A stretch of 64,000 nt of DNA. Source: Sulfurimonas sp. Its GTDB lineage: Bacteria > Campylobacterota > Campylobacteria > Campylobacterales > Sulfurimonadaceae. The notes beneath the pieces are model-generated. The model made no database searches. It was not told the DNA's origin and saw nothing but the letters and a program-made list of their open reading frames with translations. The position numbers and the translations under genes were made by a program. The number at the start of each line of letters is the position of its first letter. Position 1 is the stretch's first letter. The stretch covers positions 19,682-83,681 of the forward strand of contig NZ_JACUTS010000003.1 in assembly GCF_014859695.1 (NCBI RefSeq). The letters run 5' to 3'. Below are positions 33,273-41,470 of this stretch, one piece after another.

Positions 33273-33833
33273 ATGCAAAACAGAGGGATTTTAGAGCGTT
33301 ATGAAAAGGCGCAAAGCGGAGAGATCATTATTGATATCTCCACCCAAAAAGTTGAAGATTTGTACAGTAGATTTGACAAAAAATCCCACTTTTTAAAAAA
33401 AGATCTAAATCAAGATCTTGTTGATTATATAATTGAGTGTGCAGGGGAGATTGGCGATGAGAACTTTTTGATTCGATTTAATTTTGAGTCAAAGATTGAT
33501 GATGAATCAATCTCAAGACTTCAAAACATCGTAAAGAGATTTTTTGTTTATCTACAGGAGCATGAGCATACAAAAATGAAGGAGATGTTTCAAAAATCGG
33601 CGACACTACTTTTTATAGGAGCTTTTCTTGCAGCGCTCTCTATAGGCATGGCCGAGAGCGAGTTTATGGATAAAAGTATTGTTTTTTCGGTTCTCTCGGA
33701 GGGTCTTACCGTTGCGGCTTGGGTTTCACTGTGGGAGGCTTTGGCTATATTTTTGATTAAGTGGATGCCCTATAAAAAGAAAATCTCTCTTTATAAGCGC
33801 ATAGCAGATGCTAAAATAGTATTTAGCTCTTAA
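33273..33833 (+). CDS. uncharacterised membrane protein
   Basis: The protein is 186 residues from ATG 33273, chosen for the GAGGA 5 bp before it. The N-terminal 105 residues are cytoplasmic, charged and probably alpha/beta, with ISTQKVEDLYSRFD and DYIIECAGEIGDENFLIRFNF. Two membrane segments follow (about 112-131 and 136-163) and a short basic tail. I do not recognise the family and there is no operon partner: tpx is convergent and 5 bp away. Confidence 0.65.
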   Translation: MQNRGILERYEKAQSGEIIIDISTQKVEDLYSRFDKKSHFLKKDLNQDLVDYIIECAGEIGDENFLIRFNFESKIDDESISRLQNIVKRFFVYLQEHEHTKMKEMFQKSATLLFIGAFLAALSIGMAESEFMDKSIVFSVLSEGLTVAAWVSLWEALAIFLIKWMPYKKKISLYKRIADAKIVFSS

Positions 33834-33838
33834 CTCTT

Positions 33839-34348
33839 CTATCTAGCCTGCTTGATTGCTTCAAGGGCAGCTTCATAGTTTGGTTCTGCAGTAACCTCAG
33901 GAACTATCTCTTTGTAGACAATAGTTCCGCTTCTGTCAATCACAAAAACAGCTCTGGCACTTAGACCTTTTAGCTTATTGTCAACCATTAAAACACCGTA
34001 AGCTTTGCTTACCTCTTTGTCAAGATAATCACTTGCAACTGCTAGATTTTCTATGCCGCTGGTCGTACAGAAACGCTCAGAAGCAAAGGGTAAATCCATT
34101 GAAACAACAGTGGTTTCACAGATGTCTAGGTTGTTTACATCTTCGTTAAATCTTCTTGTCTCAGCCGCACATGTGTCGGTATCTAGGGATGGCACGGTTA
34201 TAAGAAGCTGGATTCTATCTTTTGCTCCGCCTATCTCTATATTGTTTAGATCAGTTCCTATCGCAGTTACAACAGGTGCTTTGTCCCCTACACCGAGTGC
34301 ATCTCCCTCTAAATTGACACTGCTCCCTTTAAACATTGTTGTTTGCAT
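33839..34348 (-). CDS. tpx: thiol peroxidase (atypical 2-Cys peroxiredoxin)
   Basis: Tpx reduces hydrogen peroxide and lipid peroxides using thioredoxin. The 169-residue protein has the peroxidatic cysteine C60 in SLDTDTCAAE and the resolving cysteine C94 in ASERFCTTSG, and the family's FKGSSVNLEGD start and SARAVFVIDRSG near 130. An additional cysteine sits at 77. A good AAGGA precedes the start by 5 bp. It appears monocistronic. Confidence 0.95.
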   Translation of the reverse strand: MQTTMFKGSSVNLEGDALGVGDKAPVVTAIGTDLNNIEIGGAKDRIQLLITVPSLDTDTCAAETRRFNEDVNNLDICETTVVSMDLPFASERFCTTSGIENLAVASDYLDKEVSKAYGVLMVDNKLKGLSARAVFVIDRSGTIVYKEIVPEVTAEPNYEAALEAIKQAR

Positions 34349-34486
34349 TAATGTTCCTTAAATTTTTTTTAATGATATTAACATAAAAATTATATAAATT
34401 TTCTTTTATAAGCTAATTTTTTACGCAGATTTATAGGAACTGTTTTTATTGGCTATAATTTCAAAAATTTACCATCAAGAGAGTGC

Positions 34487-34726
34487 ATGCAAAATCCTTT
34501 TGAAACCGGTCACATCAAAAACTATATTCTTTTTTATCTGAGTATAGTCCTCATTATGACGCTCTTTTTTATAGCGACAACTCTTTTTCATGATGTTGAT
34601 GGTATCGAGCAAAAGTTATTTAGCACAGAGCAAAACAGCACAAAAGAAGCTTATAAAAGAGAGCAGAATAGTGTGGAAGAACAGGGCAGAGCAGAGAGGT
34701 TTAAGCTTTTAGATAAAGCTTATTAA
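34487..34726 (+). CDS. small membrane protein of unknown function
   Basis: This 79-residue protein has one membrane helix (about residues 12-34, NYILFYLSIVLIMTLFFIATTLF) and a charged, Gln/Glu-rich tail likely to form a helix. A GAGAG precedes the ATG. I recognise no family. It ends overlapping the exbD stop by 4 bp on the other strand. Confidence 0.55.
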   Translation: MQNPFETGHIKNYILFYLSIVLIMTLFFIATTLFHDVDGIEQKLFSTEQNSTKEAYKREQNSVEEQGRAERFKLLDKAY

Positions 34727-35118
34727 TTCTCTTTTGTAACGATATAGAGTTGTTCGTGGTTGAGGCGTTTTAGTATATCCATGACGCTGACAAAATCTTG
34801 AAATCTTGACTCTTTGTCGCTTCTTAAGACCACCGTCTGCTCTTTTGAGAGTTTTGAGAGTCTAATCTCGAGTGTCTTTAAGTCAACCTTCTCTTTCTCT
34901 ATAAAAAGTTCGCCTTTGGCATTCACATAAACCGTAACCTCTTTTTTCAGATCCTCTTTTGAAGCTGCTTTTGCGCTTGGAAGCTCAATTGGGATGATGC
35001 CTTGATTGACGAATGTTGCGGTCGTTAAAACCATAACAAGAAGAACGAGCATGATGTCGATAAAAGGGATGACGTTTATCTCATCAAACCTTTTTCTAAT
35101 CTTTTTACACTTTGCCAT
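34723..35118 (-). CDS. exbD: biopolymer transport protein ExbD
   Basis: ExbD with ExbB couples the proton gradient to TonB. The 131-residue protein has the cytoplasmic start KRFDEINVIPFIDIMLVLLVM. The proton-path Asp lies in FIDIMLVLL near residue 21. One membrane helix and a periplasmic domain with DLKKEVTVYVNAKGELFIEKEKV follow. It is the final gene of a six-gene overlapping run. No tonB lies here; the TonB receptor at 27800-29695 is a possible client of this motor. Confidence 0.92.
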   Translation of the reverse strand: MAKCKKIRKRFDEINVIPFIDIMLVLLVMVLTTATFVNQGIIPIELPSAKAASKEDLKKEVTVYVNAKGELFIEKEKVDLKTLEIRLSKLSKEQTVVLRSDKESRFQDFVSVMDILKRLNHEQLYIVTKEN

Positions 35119-35120
35119 AT

Positions 35121-35567
35121 TTAGACTTTTTTATCTTGAGTGATGTCATATACTGTAAGTATCTTCTCGACTTTGCGGAGTAAAATAGTATAAGCGACAA
35201 TTGCCGGCATTGCTACAACGAGCCCCATAGCCGTAGCTTTTAGTGCAAGTGCAAGTCCCACCATAATCTTTTTTGCATCGATTGCGCCAACATCGCCCAT
35301 TGTGTAAAAGGTTAGCATAATACCGATAACCGTTCCCAAAAGACCTACATATGGAGCATTTGAGCCAATGGCGCTTATAACGCTTATGTTGTCGGTCAGT
35401 TCCATCTCTAAAGTATCTCTATGGTCATACTTTTGCACATCTACAGTTGCATAAAACATCATTCTCTCAATGAAGAGCCAAAGAGTAACAACACTCATAA
35501 GAACAAGAAGTCCCATAACTCCGTAATCAAGTGCTACTTCCGCGTACGCTAACATATTTTCTTCCAC
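35121..35567 (-). CDS. exbB: biopolymer transport protein ExbB
   Basis: The 148-residue protein has three membrane segments typical of ExbB/TolQ: near 12-32, 70-95 and 105-130, with APYVGLLGTVIGIMLTF in the second and KATAMGLVVAMPAIVAY in the third. Short length fits the compact epsilonproteobacterial ExbB. It starts at the base where the histidine kinase stops and ends 2 bp before exbD. Confidence 0.93.
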   Translation of the reverse strand: MEENMLAYAEVALDYGVMGLLVLMSVVTLWLFIERMMFYATVDVQKYDHRDTLEMELTDNISVISAIGSNAPYVGLLGTVIGIMLTFYTMGDVGAIDAKKIMVGLALALKATAMGLVVAMPAIVAYTILLRKVEKILTVYDITQDKKV

Positions 35568-36397
35568 TAATCTTCCTTAAATTTTAAAGTAACCGTCGTT
35601 CCGACATTCGGCTTGGATTTAAAGTTCAGCGCAATCGCGTTAGCATCGCAAAATCTCTTTACCATGCTAAGCCCTATGCCAAAACCTTTCATATTTTTGT
35701 TGCTCTGGTAGTAGTTGTCAAAAATTTTTATAAGTTCTACTTCGTCCATCCCACAACCGTAATCTTCTATGTAAAGAGAGTAGTTTTGCAATCTTATACT
35801 TATTTTGTGAATATCTCGTGAATATTTTACTGCATTGTCTATAAGATTGTCAATTACTTTTGATAAGCCTATTTTATCATTCATTATATGGTGCGGCGAG
35901 AGTTGGAGTTCAAACTCCATATGAGGGTAGATTCGCCCTAAAAACTCCACTCTGCTTTTAACAAGCTCACTAAGCTCAAACTCTTCGTATATAATGTTCG
36001 CACCCTGAAGCTTTATCATATAATCAAGTTCGTTGTAGCGCTGCTGCAGCATTTCACAGGCACTCTCTATTCTACCGGCTCTTTTGAAATCTTTCTCGCT
36101 CTCAAGATTTTTCTTTAGCATGTGTATGTTTGTCTTGATGGTGCTTATGGGAAGGTTGAGCTCATGAAGTGTCTCAGTTGAGAGATTTTGAAGGTTTGTT
36201 ACATGCTCAAAGAGGGGGTCAATAGAGAGTTTTGAGATAATCACCCCCGCAAAGAGGGTTAGTACAAAAAGGACTAAAAAGAGCAAAGAGCTGTTTTGAA
36301 CCTCTGCAACCGAGGTGAAGTAGTACAAAATGCCCATCAGCGCGGTAACGGTAAGCAGATAGTAGATAAAGATGCTAATACGCAGATTACGAAACAA
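35567..36397 (-). CDS. sensor histidine kinase
   Basis: The 276-residue kinase has two N-terminal membrane helices (about 10-29 and 36-57) with almost no periplasmic loop, so it probably senses within the membrane. The phospho-acceptor H78 lies in LHELNLPIST, followed by the N-box (DNLIDNAVKYS), G1 (YGCGMD) and G2 (GFGIGLSMV) of the ATPase domain. It overlaps the response-regulator gene by 11 bp. The signal and targets are unknown. Confidence 0.9.
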   Translation of the reverse strand: MFRNLRISIFIYYLLTVTALMGILYYFTSVAEVQNSSLLFLVLFVLTLFAGVIISKLSIDPLFEHVTNLQNLSTETLHELNLPISTIKTNIHMLKKNLESEKDFKRAGRIESACEMLQQRYNELDYMIKLQGANIIYEEFELSELVKSRVEFLGRIYPHMEFELQLSPHHIMNDKIGLSKVIDNLIDNAVKYSRDIHKISIRLQNYSLYIEDYGCGMDEVELIKIFDNYYQSNKNMKGFGIGLSMVKRFCDANAIALNFKSKPNVGTTVTLKFKED

Positions 36398-37040
36398 GTC
36401 TGTACCCTATGCCTCTTACGTTTTCGATGTTTATCTCGGAAATAAGATGTTTTATGCGCGTTATATATACCCGTATTGCCCCATCACTCCCACCTTCGCT
36501 GCTACTCCAGAGCTCATCCAAGATCATCTCTTTTGGCACTGTGTTGTTTATATGTTTCATAAGCAGCAGCAGAAGCTCATACTCTTTTTTGGAGAGATCA
36601 AGCTCTTGGTTTTTGTATAAAATTCGTCTGTGAAGAGTGTCATGATGAAGAAGCTCGCAGGAGTCTGTAGCAGTGCTGTTTGCTCTTTTTAAAATTGCAC
36701 TTATGCGCAGAAGCATCTCATCTACATCAAAAGGCTTGGTCATGTAATCATCCGCACCGCTTAAGAAGCCTCTCTTTAGTATCTCTTTGTTTTTATGGGA
36801 TGTTAAAAACATGGCAGGAGTCTTGTCATCAGAATCTCTAAGCTCTTTTAGAAGCGTCATGCCGTCAATTATCGGCACGTTTACATCCAAAAGATAGAGG
36901 TCAAACTTGTGAGCATAGGTCATCTCAATAGCGCTCTGCCCATTTGTTACATGCGTTACCTCGTACTCGGCATCTTGCAGAAGATCTATGATAGTATCTG
37001 CAAAGAGAATGTCGTCTTCAAGCAGCAGTATTTTATTCAA
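36387..37040 (-). CDS. OmpR-family response regulator
   Basis: The 217-residue protein has an N-terminal receiver domain with the acidic pair near 9-10, the phospho-acceptor D52 (YLLDVNVP) and K near 102 (MTKPFD). A C-terminal winged-helix DNA-binding domain follows, with KKEYELLLLLM and VYITRIKHLI. It should be phosphorylated by the kinase encoded downstream with an 11-bp overlap. It overlaps pyrC by 8 bp. Confidence 0.92.
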   Translation of the reverse strand: MNKILLLEDDILFADTIIDLLQDAEYEVTHVTNGQSAIEMTYAHKFDLYLLDVNVPIIDGMTLLKELRDSDDKTPAMFLTSHKNKEILKRGFLSGADDYMTKPFDVDEMLLRISAILKRANSTATDSCELLHHDTLHRRILYKNQELDLSKKEYELLLLLMKHINNTVPKEMILDELWSSSEGGSDGAIRVYITRIKHLISEINIENVRGIGYRLVS

Positions 37041-38040
37041 TGCTCTCTATCGCCCAGTTTATAACTCTGCTTGCATACATCGGGATAACACCGTTGTAGG
37101 TCTCAGGCACAACAAAAGGGCGCTTTTCTAAAATAACCTCTTTAAACTCAGGACAAATTCCATAGATATTTTGCGCATTGTCGCTCACAAAAGCTTGAAG
37201 ATTATCAAGTTTATCGTACTGCTCAAATATTTCACACAGAAGCTGAAGCGCTATCGGTGCGCTAAAAACTCCTGCCGCACAGCCGGAACACTCTTTTTTC
37301 TCTTTTGAGTGAGGTGCCGAATCTGAACCGAACATAACCTTTGGGTGCGCTTCAAGAGCAACGCTCAAAAGCGCATCTAAATCTTCGGGTCTTTTTGCAA
37401 TCGGCTTGCAGAAGTTATGCGGCATCATCATCCCGCCGACAACATCATCAAGCGTTAAGAGGAGGTGATGCACGGTTATGGTCGCATAGAGATTTTTGTG
37501 TTTATCAAGCATCGCAACCGCTTCTTTTGTCGTAATATGCTCCATAATGATTTTTAAATCAGGAAAGTTGATCGCAAGAAGCTCGTAGATACTCATAAAC
37601 TCCGCTTCTCTATCCATCACAAAACCGTCAGTCTCGCCATGTACACAAAGAGGAATCCCAAGTATGCTCATAGCCTCAAGCGTCTCGCGCATCTCCTCTA
37701 TGTCAAATGATGAAACACCGCCCTCGGAGTTTGTCGTAATGCCCGCAGGGTAGAGCTTAATCGCCGTAATATGCTCTTTTGCATCGGCTAGAAATTTTTT
37801 GCCGTAGTTTTTATAAAAAAGCGTCATGTAAGGCTCAAAGTAGTCGTTTGGAACCGCTGCAATGATGCGCTCTTTATAAGCTTTTACATCTTCAAGCGTA
37901 GTAACGGGTGGAACAAGGTTTGGCATGATTAGAGCGCCGCTGAAACTGTAGGCACTAAGAGGCGCAACATTTTCAAGCATGACTCCGTCGCGAAGATGGA
38001 GGTGCATGTCAAGGGGCATTAAAAGTGTGTGGGTTTTCAT
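37033..38040 (-). CDS. pyrC: dihydroorotase
   Basis: PyrC closes carbamoyl-aspartate to dihydroorotate in pyrimidine synthesis. The 335-residue protein begins with the metal-binding DMHLHLRDG and continues PNLVPPVTTL, KLYPAGITTNSE (the carbamylated Lys), CVHGE, IMEHITTKEA and FGSDSAPHSKE with the final Asp ligand. It belongs to the class II, E. coli-like group. It overlaps the next and previous genes by 8 and 4 bp. Confidence 0.95.
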   Translation of the reverse strand: MKTHTLLMPLDMHLHLRDGVMLENVAPLSAYSFSGALIMPNLVPPVTTLEDVKAYKERIIAAVPNDYFEPYMTLFYKNYGKKFLADAKEHITAIKLYPAGITTNSEGGVSSFDIEEMRETLEAMSILGIPLCVHGETDGFVMDREAEFMSIYELLAINFPDLKIIMEHITTKEAVAMLDKHKNLYATITVHHLLLTLDDVVGGMMMPHNFCKPIAKRPEDLDALLSVALEAHPKVMFGSDSAPHSKEKKECSGCAAGVFSAPIALQLLCEIFEQYDKLDNLQAFVSDNAQNIYGICPEFKEVILEKRPFVVPETYNGVIPMYASRVINWAIESIE

Positions 38041-39407
38041 AGAGCATCCTTTGCACTTTGTATAAGATTGTTCATCTCTTTTTCGTAGAGTTTTGCCTCT
38101 TCCTCTGAGGTCGATTCAAAGCGGGTAACAAGAACCGGAGTCGTGTTGCTAGCACGTACAAGCCCCCACCCATGTTCAAAGTTTATGCGTACCCCATCAA
38201 CATCAATGATATTTTTGATGACAGGAAATGACTTGGGAGGATTTTTGAGAAGCTCTTTAACTTTGTCTATGATTTTAAACTTCTCGCTCTCGGTAGTGTG
38301 AACTTTTATCTCCTCGGTTGAGAAAACCTTTGGAAGTTTTGCAAGCTCAGCGTCGAGATCAACTCCGTCATGGATAAGCTCCAGCATTCTAAGCGTTGCA
38401 TAGATGGCGTCATCGTAACCGAAATAGCGGTTTTTGAAAAATATATGCCCGCTCACTTCACATGCAAGGTCTGCGCCAATCTCCTGCATCTTTACTTTTA
38501 TATTTGAGTGACCGGTTTTATACATAATAGCTTTTGCACCGCGCTTCTCCAACTCGTCATACATAACTTGCGAACACTTTACCTCGCCCACGACGGTTGG
38601 TCTGTCCATCTTCATGGCAAAGAGAAGTGCCATCATGTCGCCTTTGATGTTGTTTTTATGTGTAAGCACGGCGATTCTGTCTGCATCTCCGTCGTACGCA
38701 AAAGCTATGTCGCCCTCGGCTTCTAGAAGCTTTTTTACATCCTCTAGATTGTGTTCATCTGATGGGTCGGGATGATGGTTTGGAAAAGTTCCGTCAGGCT
38801 CAATATAGAGACCCTTTGTCTTGAGTCTTAAAGTGTTAAAGATTCTTTCGGTAACAATTCCGGCAACACCGTTTCCGCAGTCATAGACGATGCGCGTAGG
38901 CATATCTTTGAGGTGGGAAAATTCGCTGATAAGAAAGTCAACATACCTTGTAACCGCATCTATCTCCGTTACATCTCTTTGTGGTACATGTGGAAACTCC
39001 ATCGTCCCACACTCACGACCAAGAGCATAGATGTCCTCGCCAAAGAACGGCGCTTTGTCTATAGTTATCTTAAATCCGTTGTATTCGCTAGGGTTGTGAG
39101 AGCCTGTGATCATAATAGAAGCAGATGGAGTGACGCTACCATGTTCTATTGCCCACTCCTGATAGTTTGTAAAGTAGTTTACCGGAGTAGGAACAAGCCC
39201 CATATCCAGAACTTTTTTGCCGCCTGCATTTAGTCCATGAACAAGATACTCAAAGAGAACGGGAGAGTGGCTTCTAGCGTCATACCCGACAGCCACATAC
39301 TCGCCTTTGATTTTTGAAGCAAGCGCATAACCTATACGCACAACGCTCTGCTCGTTTAACTCTTTTTCGTAAATCCCTCTGATGTCATACTCTCTGTAGA
39401 TGCTCAA
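38037..39407 (-). CDS. phosphomannomutase/phosphoglucomutase
   Basis: The 456-residue enzyme is of the alpha-D-phosphohexomutase family. It interconverts hexose 1- and 6-phosphates for LPS and capsule sugars. Visible motifs are the phosphoserine loop ASIMITGSHNPSEYNG near 95, the Mg loop YDGDADRIAVL near 240, the sugar-binding CEVSGHIFFK near 320, and the phosphate-binding RASNTTPVLVTRFE near 425. These fit AlgC/ManB-type enzymes with dual specificity. It starts the six-gene run and overlaps pyrC by 4 bp. Confidence 0.92.
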   Translation of the reverse strand: MSIYREYDIRGIYEKELNEQSVVRIGYALASKIKGEYVAVGYDARSHSPVLFEYLVHGLNAGGKKVLDMGLVPTPVNYFTNYQEWAIEHGSVTPSASIMITGSHNPSEYNGFKITIDKAPFFGEDIYALGRECGTMEFPHVPQRDVTEIDAVTRYVDFLISEFSHLKDMPTRIVYDCGNGVAGIVTERIFNTLRLKTKGLYIEPDGTFPNHHPDPSDEHNLEDVKKLLEAEGDIAFAYDGDADRIAVLTHKNNIKGDMMALLFAMKMDRPTVVGEVKCSQVMYDELEKRGAKAIMYKTGHSNIKVKMQEIGADLACEVSGHIFFKNRYFGYDDAIYATLRMLELIHDGVDLDAELAKLPKVFSTEEIKVHTTESEKFKIIDKVKELLKNPPKSFPVIKNIIDVDGVRINFEHGWGLVRASNTTPVLVTRFESTSEEEAKLYEKEMNNLIQSAKDAL

Positions 39408-39511
39408 TGCTTTGCCTTTTATCGTTTTATGAGTGTAATTTTACTATAATTCTCTTTCTCTTTCATGAGAGCTATAAAATATTAAGAGATTTTTTAAAAT
39501 TTTGATTGTGC

Positions 39512-39517
39512 TATAAT
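39512..39517 (+). promoter_or_regulatory. -10 box of the orphan antitoxin gene
   Basis: A perfect TATAAT lies 29 bp before the ATG, with AAAAAGGAG as ribosome site 10 bp before it. The -35 region is weak. Confidence 0.5.
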
Positions 39518-39545
39518 ACAACCAATAAAAAAAGGAGTTTGTATC

Positions 39546-39773
39546 ATGCTTGAAGCTCTAGATTTACAAAAAATGAGTATTTCAGATAAGTTTTTGATGA
39601 TGGAAGAGTTGTGGGAAGATTTGAGCCAAAATGCTTCTGCAAATGGTTTTTCACCTCAGTGGCACTATGATGAACTTGCTCAGAGAGAGAAAAAAATCCA
39701 AGATGGAGAGTTTAAGTTTTCCTCACTATCTGAAGCAAAAAAGAGACTAAGAAACTCCATTTATGAAAATTGA
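39546..39773 (+). CDS. addiction-module antitoxin, apparently orphaned
   Basis: The 75-residue protein matches the addiction-module component family PF09720: the M-S-I-S-D-K-F-L-M-M-E-E-L-W-E-D-L start, WHYDELAQREKKIQDGE in the middle, and SLSEAKKRLRNS at the end. Such proteins usually precede a RelE/ParE toxin. Here the toxin frame (ATG 39763, overlapping as in real pairs, reading MKIEIL) breaks off after about 20 codons and runs into the 3' end of the next gene. Confidence 0.82.
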   Translation: MLEALDLQKMSISDKFLMMEELWEDLSQNASANGFSPQWHYDELAQREKKIQDGEFKFSSLSEAKKRLRNSIYEN

Positions 39774-39828
39774 AATCTTAGGCTTTTCCTACCACACAAA
39801 ACGGATAAGCGCATCTAGTGTGTCATAA
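39763..39828 (+). pseudogene. stub of a RelE/ParE-type toxin gene
   Basis: The ATG overlaps the antitoxin stop by 11 bp, the usual layout, and the first residues MKIEIL fit the start of a RelE/ParE toxin. After that the frame no longer resembles a toxin and stops with TAA at 39826-39828. The rest of the toxin appears deleted and replaced by the outer-membrane-protein gene. The identity rests on position and six residues. Confidence 0.4.
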
Positions 39829-40289
39829 TCGTACTTATAGTCCAAACTTGGCACTTCCATATCGTATGTTCTGTACTCCAGTGCGAGTGCTACATGTTCA
39901 AAAAATTTATAAGAGACTCCCGCACCATAACCAAAACCGTCTGCTGACGTGCTTGAGCTGATAGCTTGCACCTGATAACCTGCTATACCGTAGAGTGCAA
40001 GCGGCTTTGTCGGGCTGTACCCTAAATGAAAATCAACTCCCAGACCGTTAAACCAAGAGCTACCCGTCGCACTGCTCTCTTCATAATCGCCCTGATGGTA
40101 TGAGCCACTAAATCCAACCATAACGCAGTTGCTAAAGACTTTGCTAAAACCGTAACCGATACTAAAAGATGTTGTTGACTGCTCCATTATATCTGCTTTA
40201 GATGCACCTACGTAGACATAATTCTCTGCCATAAGGCTTGACGCCAACGAGAGAGCCAAGAGGCTTGAGAGTGCTGATTTTTTTAACAT
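39789..40289 (-). CDS. small outer membrane beta-barrel protein
   Basis: The 166-residue protein has a signal peptide (KKSALSSLLALSLASSLMAE) and a barrel of short alternating strands. Examples are YVYVGASKADIM, FSIGYGFSK, GVDFHLGYS, LYGIAGYQV, YGAGVSYKFF and LALEYRTYDM. It ends in a barrel-terminal aromatic (ALIRFVW). This fits the OmpA/OmpX-like eight-strand porin family; function is unknown. Its 3' end overlaps the toxin stub on the opposite strand. Confidence 0.75.
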   Translation of the reverse strand: MLKKSALSSLLALSLASSLMAENYVYVGASKADIMEQSTTSFSIGYGFSKVFSNCVMVGFSGSYHQGDYEESSATGSSWFNGLGVDFHLGYSPTKPLALYGIAGYQVQAISSSTSADGFGYGAGVSYKFFEHVALALEYRTYDMEVPSLDYKYDYDTLDALIRFVW

Positions 40290-40381
40290 GTAGAACCTCT
40301 TTTGTAATTTTAAAGATGTAGATTAAGTATGCGTTCCCACTTGAAAAGCGGGAACGAGAAAAAAGAGATACTAACTAAATT

Positions 40382-40849
40382 TTACTTACACGCCCAAGGA
40401 CTCTCTTTGCATATAATATCAAGATTTTTTTGAGCATTTTGATTACCCTGCTGTGCAGCAACACGGAAATGTTCATAAGCTTTTATTTTATTTATCCCAA
40501 CACCATCTCCAAAATAATAACATATTCCTAAATTATAATTTGCATCAGAATAATTTGGTGAAAACTCCACTGCTTTTTTAAATATTTTGCACGCATTGGT
40601 AGTGTCTTCGATTTTGTTGTACTGAACACCTGCATTAAAGTACATTCCAGCACGATATTTTTCATAGTTATCATATGGGTTTGTTTGCATTGACTGATAC
40701 TCTTTTAAAGAAATCTGTGCAGCTCTTACACACAACAAGGGGTCTGAACCAAGTTCACAAGACATCATTTGGTTCCTTAGTTCATTTTTGAATAAATCAT
40801 TTCCAAATACTGATAAATAAAATAACGCTATCATAACTAGACTTTTCAT
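40382..40849 (-). CDS. secreted Sel1/TPR-repeat protein
   Basis: The 155-residue protein begins with a signal peptide (MKSLVMIALFYLSVFGND). Helical repeats follow: a TPR-like ACKIFKKAVEFSPNYSDANYNLGICYY and a Sel1-like GDGVGINKIKAYEHFRVAAQQGNQNAQKNL. Cysteines are placed in pairs, so disulfides are likely. It is coupled to the upstream gene by a TAATG junction behind GGAGGAAG. Sel1 proteins often bind other proteins, but the partner is unknown. Confidence 0.75.
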   Translation of the reverse strand: MKSLVMIALFYLSVFGNDLFKNELRNQMMSCELGSDPLLCVRAAQISLKEYQSMQTNPYDNYEKYRAGMYFNAGVQYNKIEDTTNACKIFKKAVEFSPNYSDANYNLGICYYFGDGVGINKIKAYEHFRVAAQQGNQNAQKNLDIICKESPWACK

Positions 40850-41262
40850 TATCTTCCTCCATTTATAAATTTTGGCAATGCCTCTTTGAGTTTTTCTTGT
40901 AAATCGTATGCGTCTTTGTAAAACAGTACTCTTCTATGTTGTGTATCAAAATGAAGTTTTGTATCATCTTTAGCTATAAGCAAGATATCAATTCCCTCGT
41001 TTCCTACACCATCCGCGTATCCTAACTCGTAATAAACATTAGGATTGCTGTATGTTAAATCTAGAATAATAAATTCAGACTCTTCTATTAACTGCTTAAT
41101 ATCATCAATTATTGTATTGGAATTTGCTAATTCATCTACCCTCACTGATTTTAAGTTTTGTTCCTCGCAAGATTTTTTAAGCACTCGATAGATATCATCA
41201 GTACCATAAAACTGCATTCCTAAAAAGACTTGATTTTCTGTAAAAGATTCATATTGAGACAT
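40849..41262 (-). CDS. nucleoside 2-deoxyribosyltransferase/TIR-like protein
   Basis: The 137-residue protein has a compact alpha/beta fold with FLGMQF near 13-18, RVDEL near 41, ILDLT near 66-70 and NPNVYYELGY at 73-82. The D-L-T ... N-P-N-V-x-Y-E-L-G pattern is shared by a large group of nucleoside-deoxyribosyltransferase- and TIR/SLOG-related proteins. E79 occupies the position of the catalytic glutamate. Such proteins often cleave nucleosides or NAD, and several are antiphage effectors. No membrane segment is present. It is translationally coupled to the secreted Sel1 gene. Activity is inferred from motifs. Confidence 0.7.
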   Translation of the reverse strand: MSQYESFTENQVFLGMQFYGTDDIYRVLKKSCEEQNLKSVRVDELANSNTIIDDIKQLIEESEFIILDLTYSNPNVYYELGYADGVGNEGIDILLIAKDDTKLHFDTQHRRVLFYKDAYDLQEKLKEALPKFINGGR

Positions 41263-41331
41263 CTTTTTATCCTTTTTTGCATTTAAAACTAGCTCATTGC
41301 AACTTAGTGTTTGAAATGAAAATAGACTTTA

Positions 41332-41339
41332 CCCCCCCC
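41332..41339 (-). repeat. G8 homopolymer tract upstream of the deoxyribosyltransferase/TIR-like gene
   Basis: Eight consecutive C on the plus strand (G on the minus) lie 69 bp before the start codon at 41262. In this phylum G/C runs of eight or more are often phase-variable. The tract is intergenic, so it would act on transcription rather than reading frame. Confidence 0.5.
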
Positions 41340-41470
41340 TTATTAATAAATGCTTAAACAACAAGATTTTCTTTATTTTCACGGTTTTAGTGTGGATATT
41401 TACAGAAGGTAGGAAGTGTAAATTTTGTAGGGTAAGCGTGTAGAAGTTTAAGCGTGAATTTGGCGTATTT

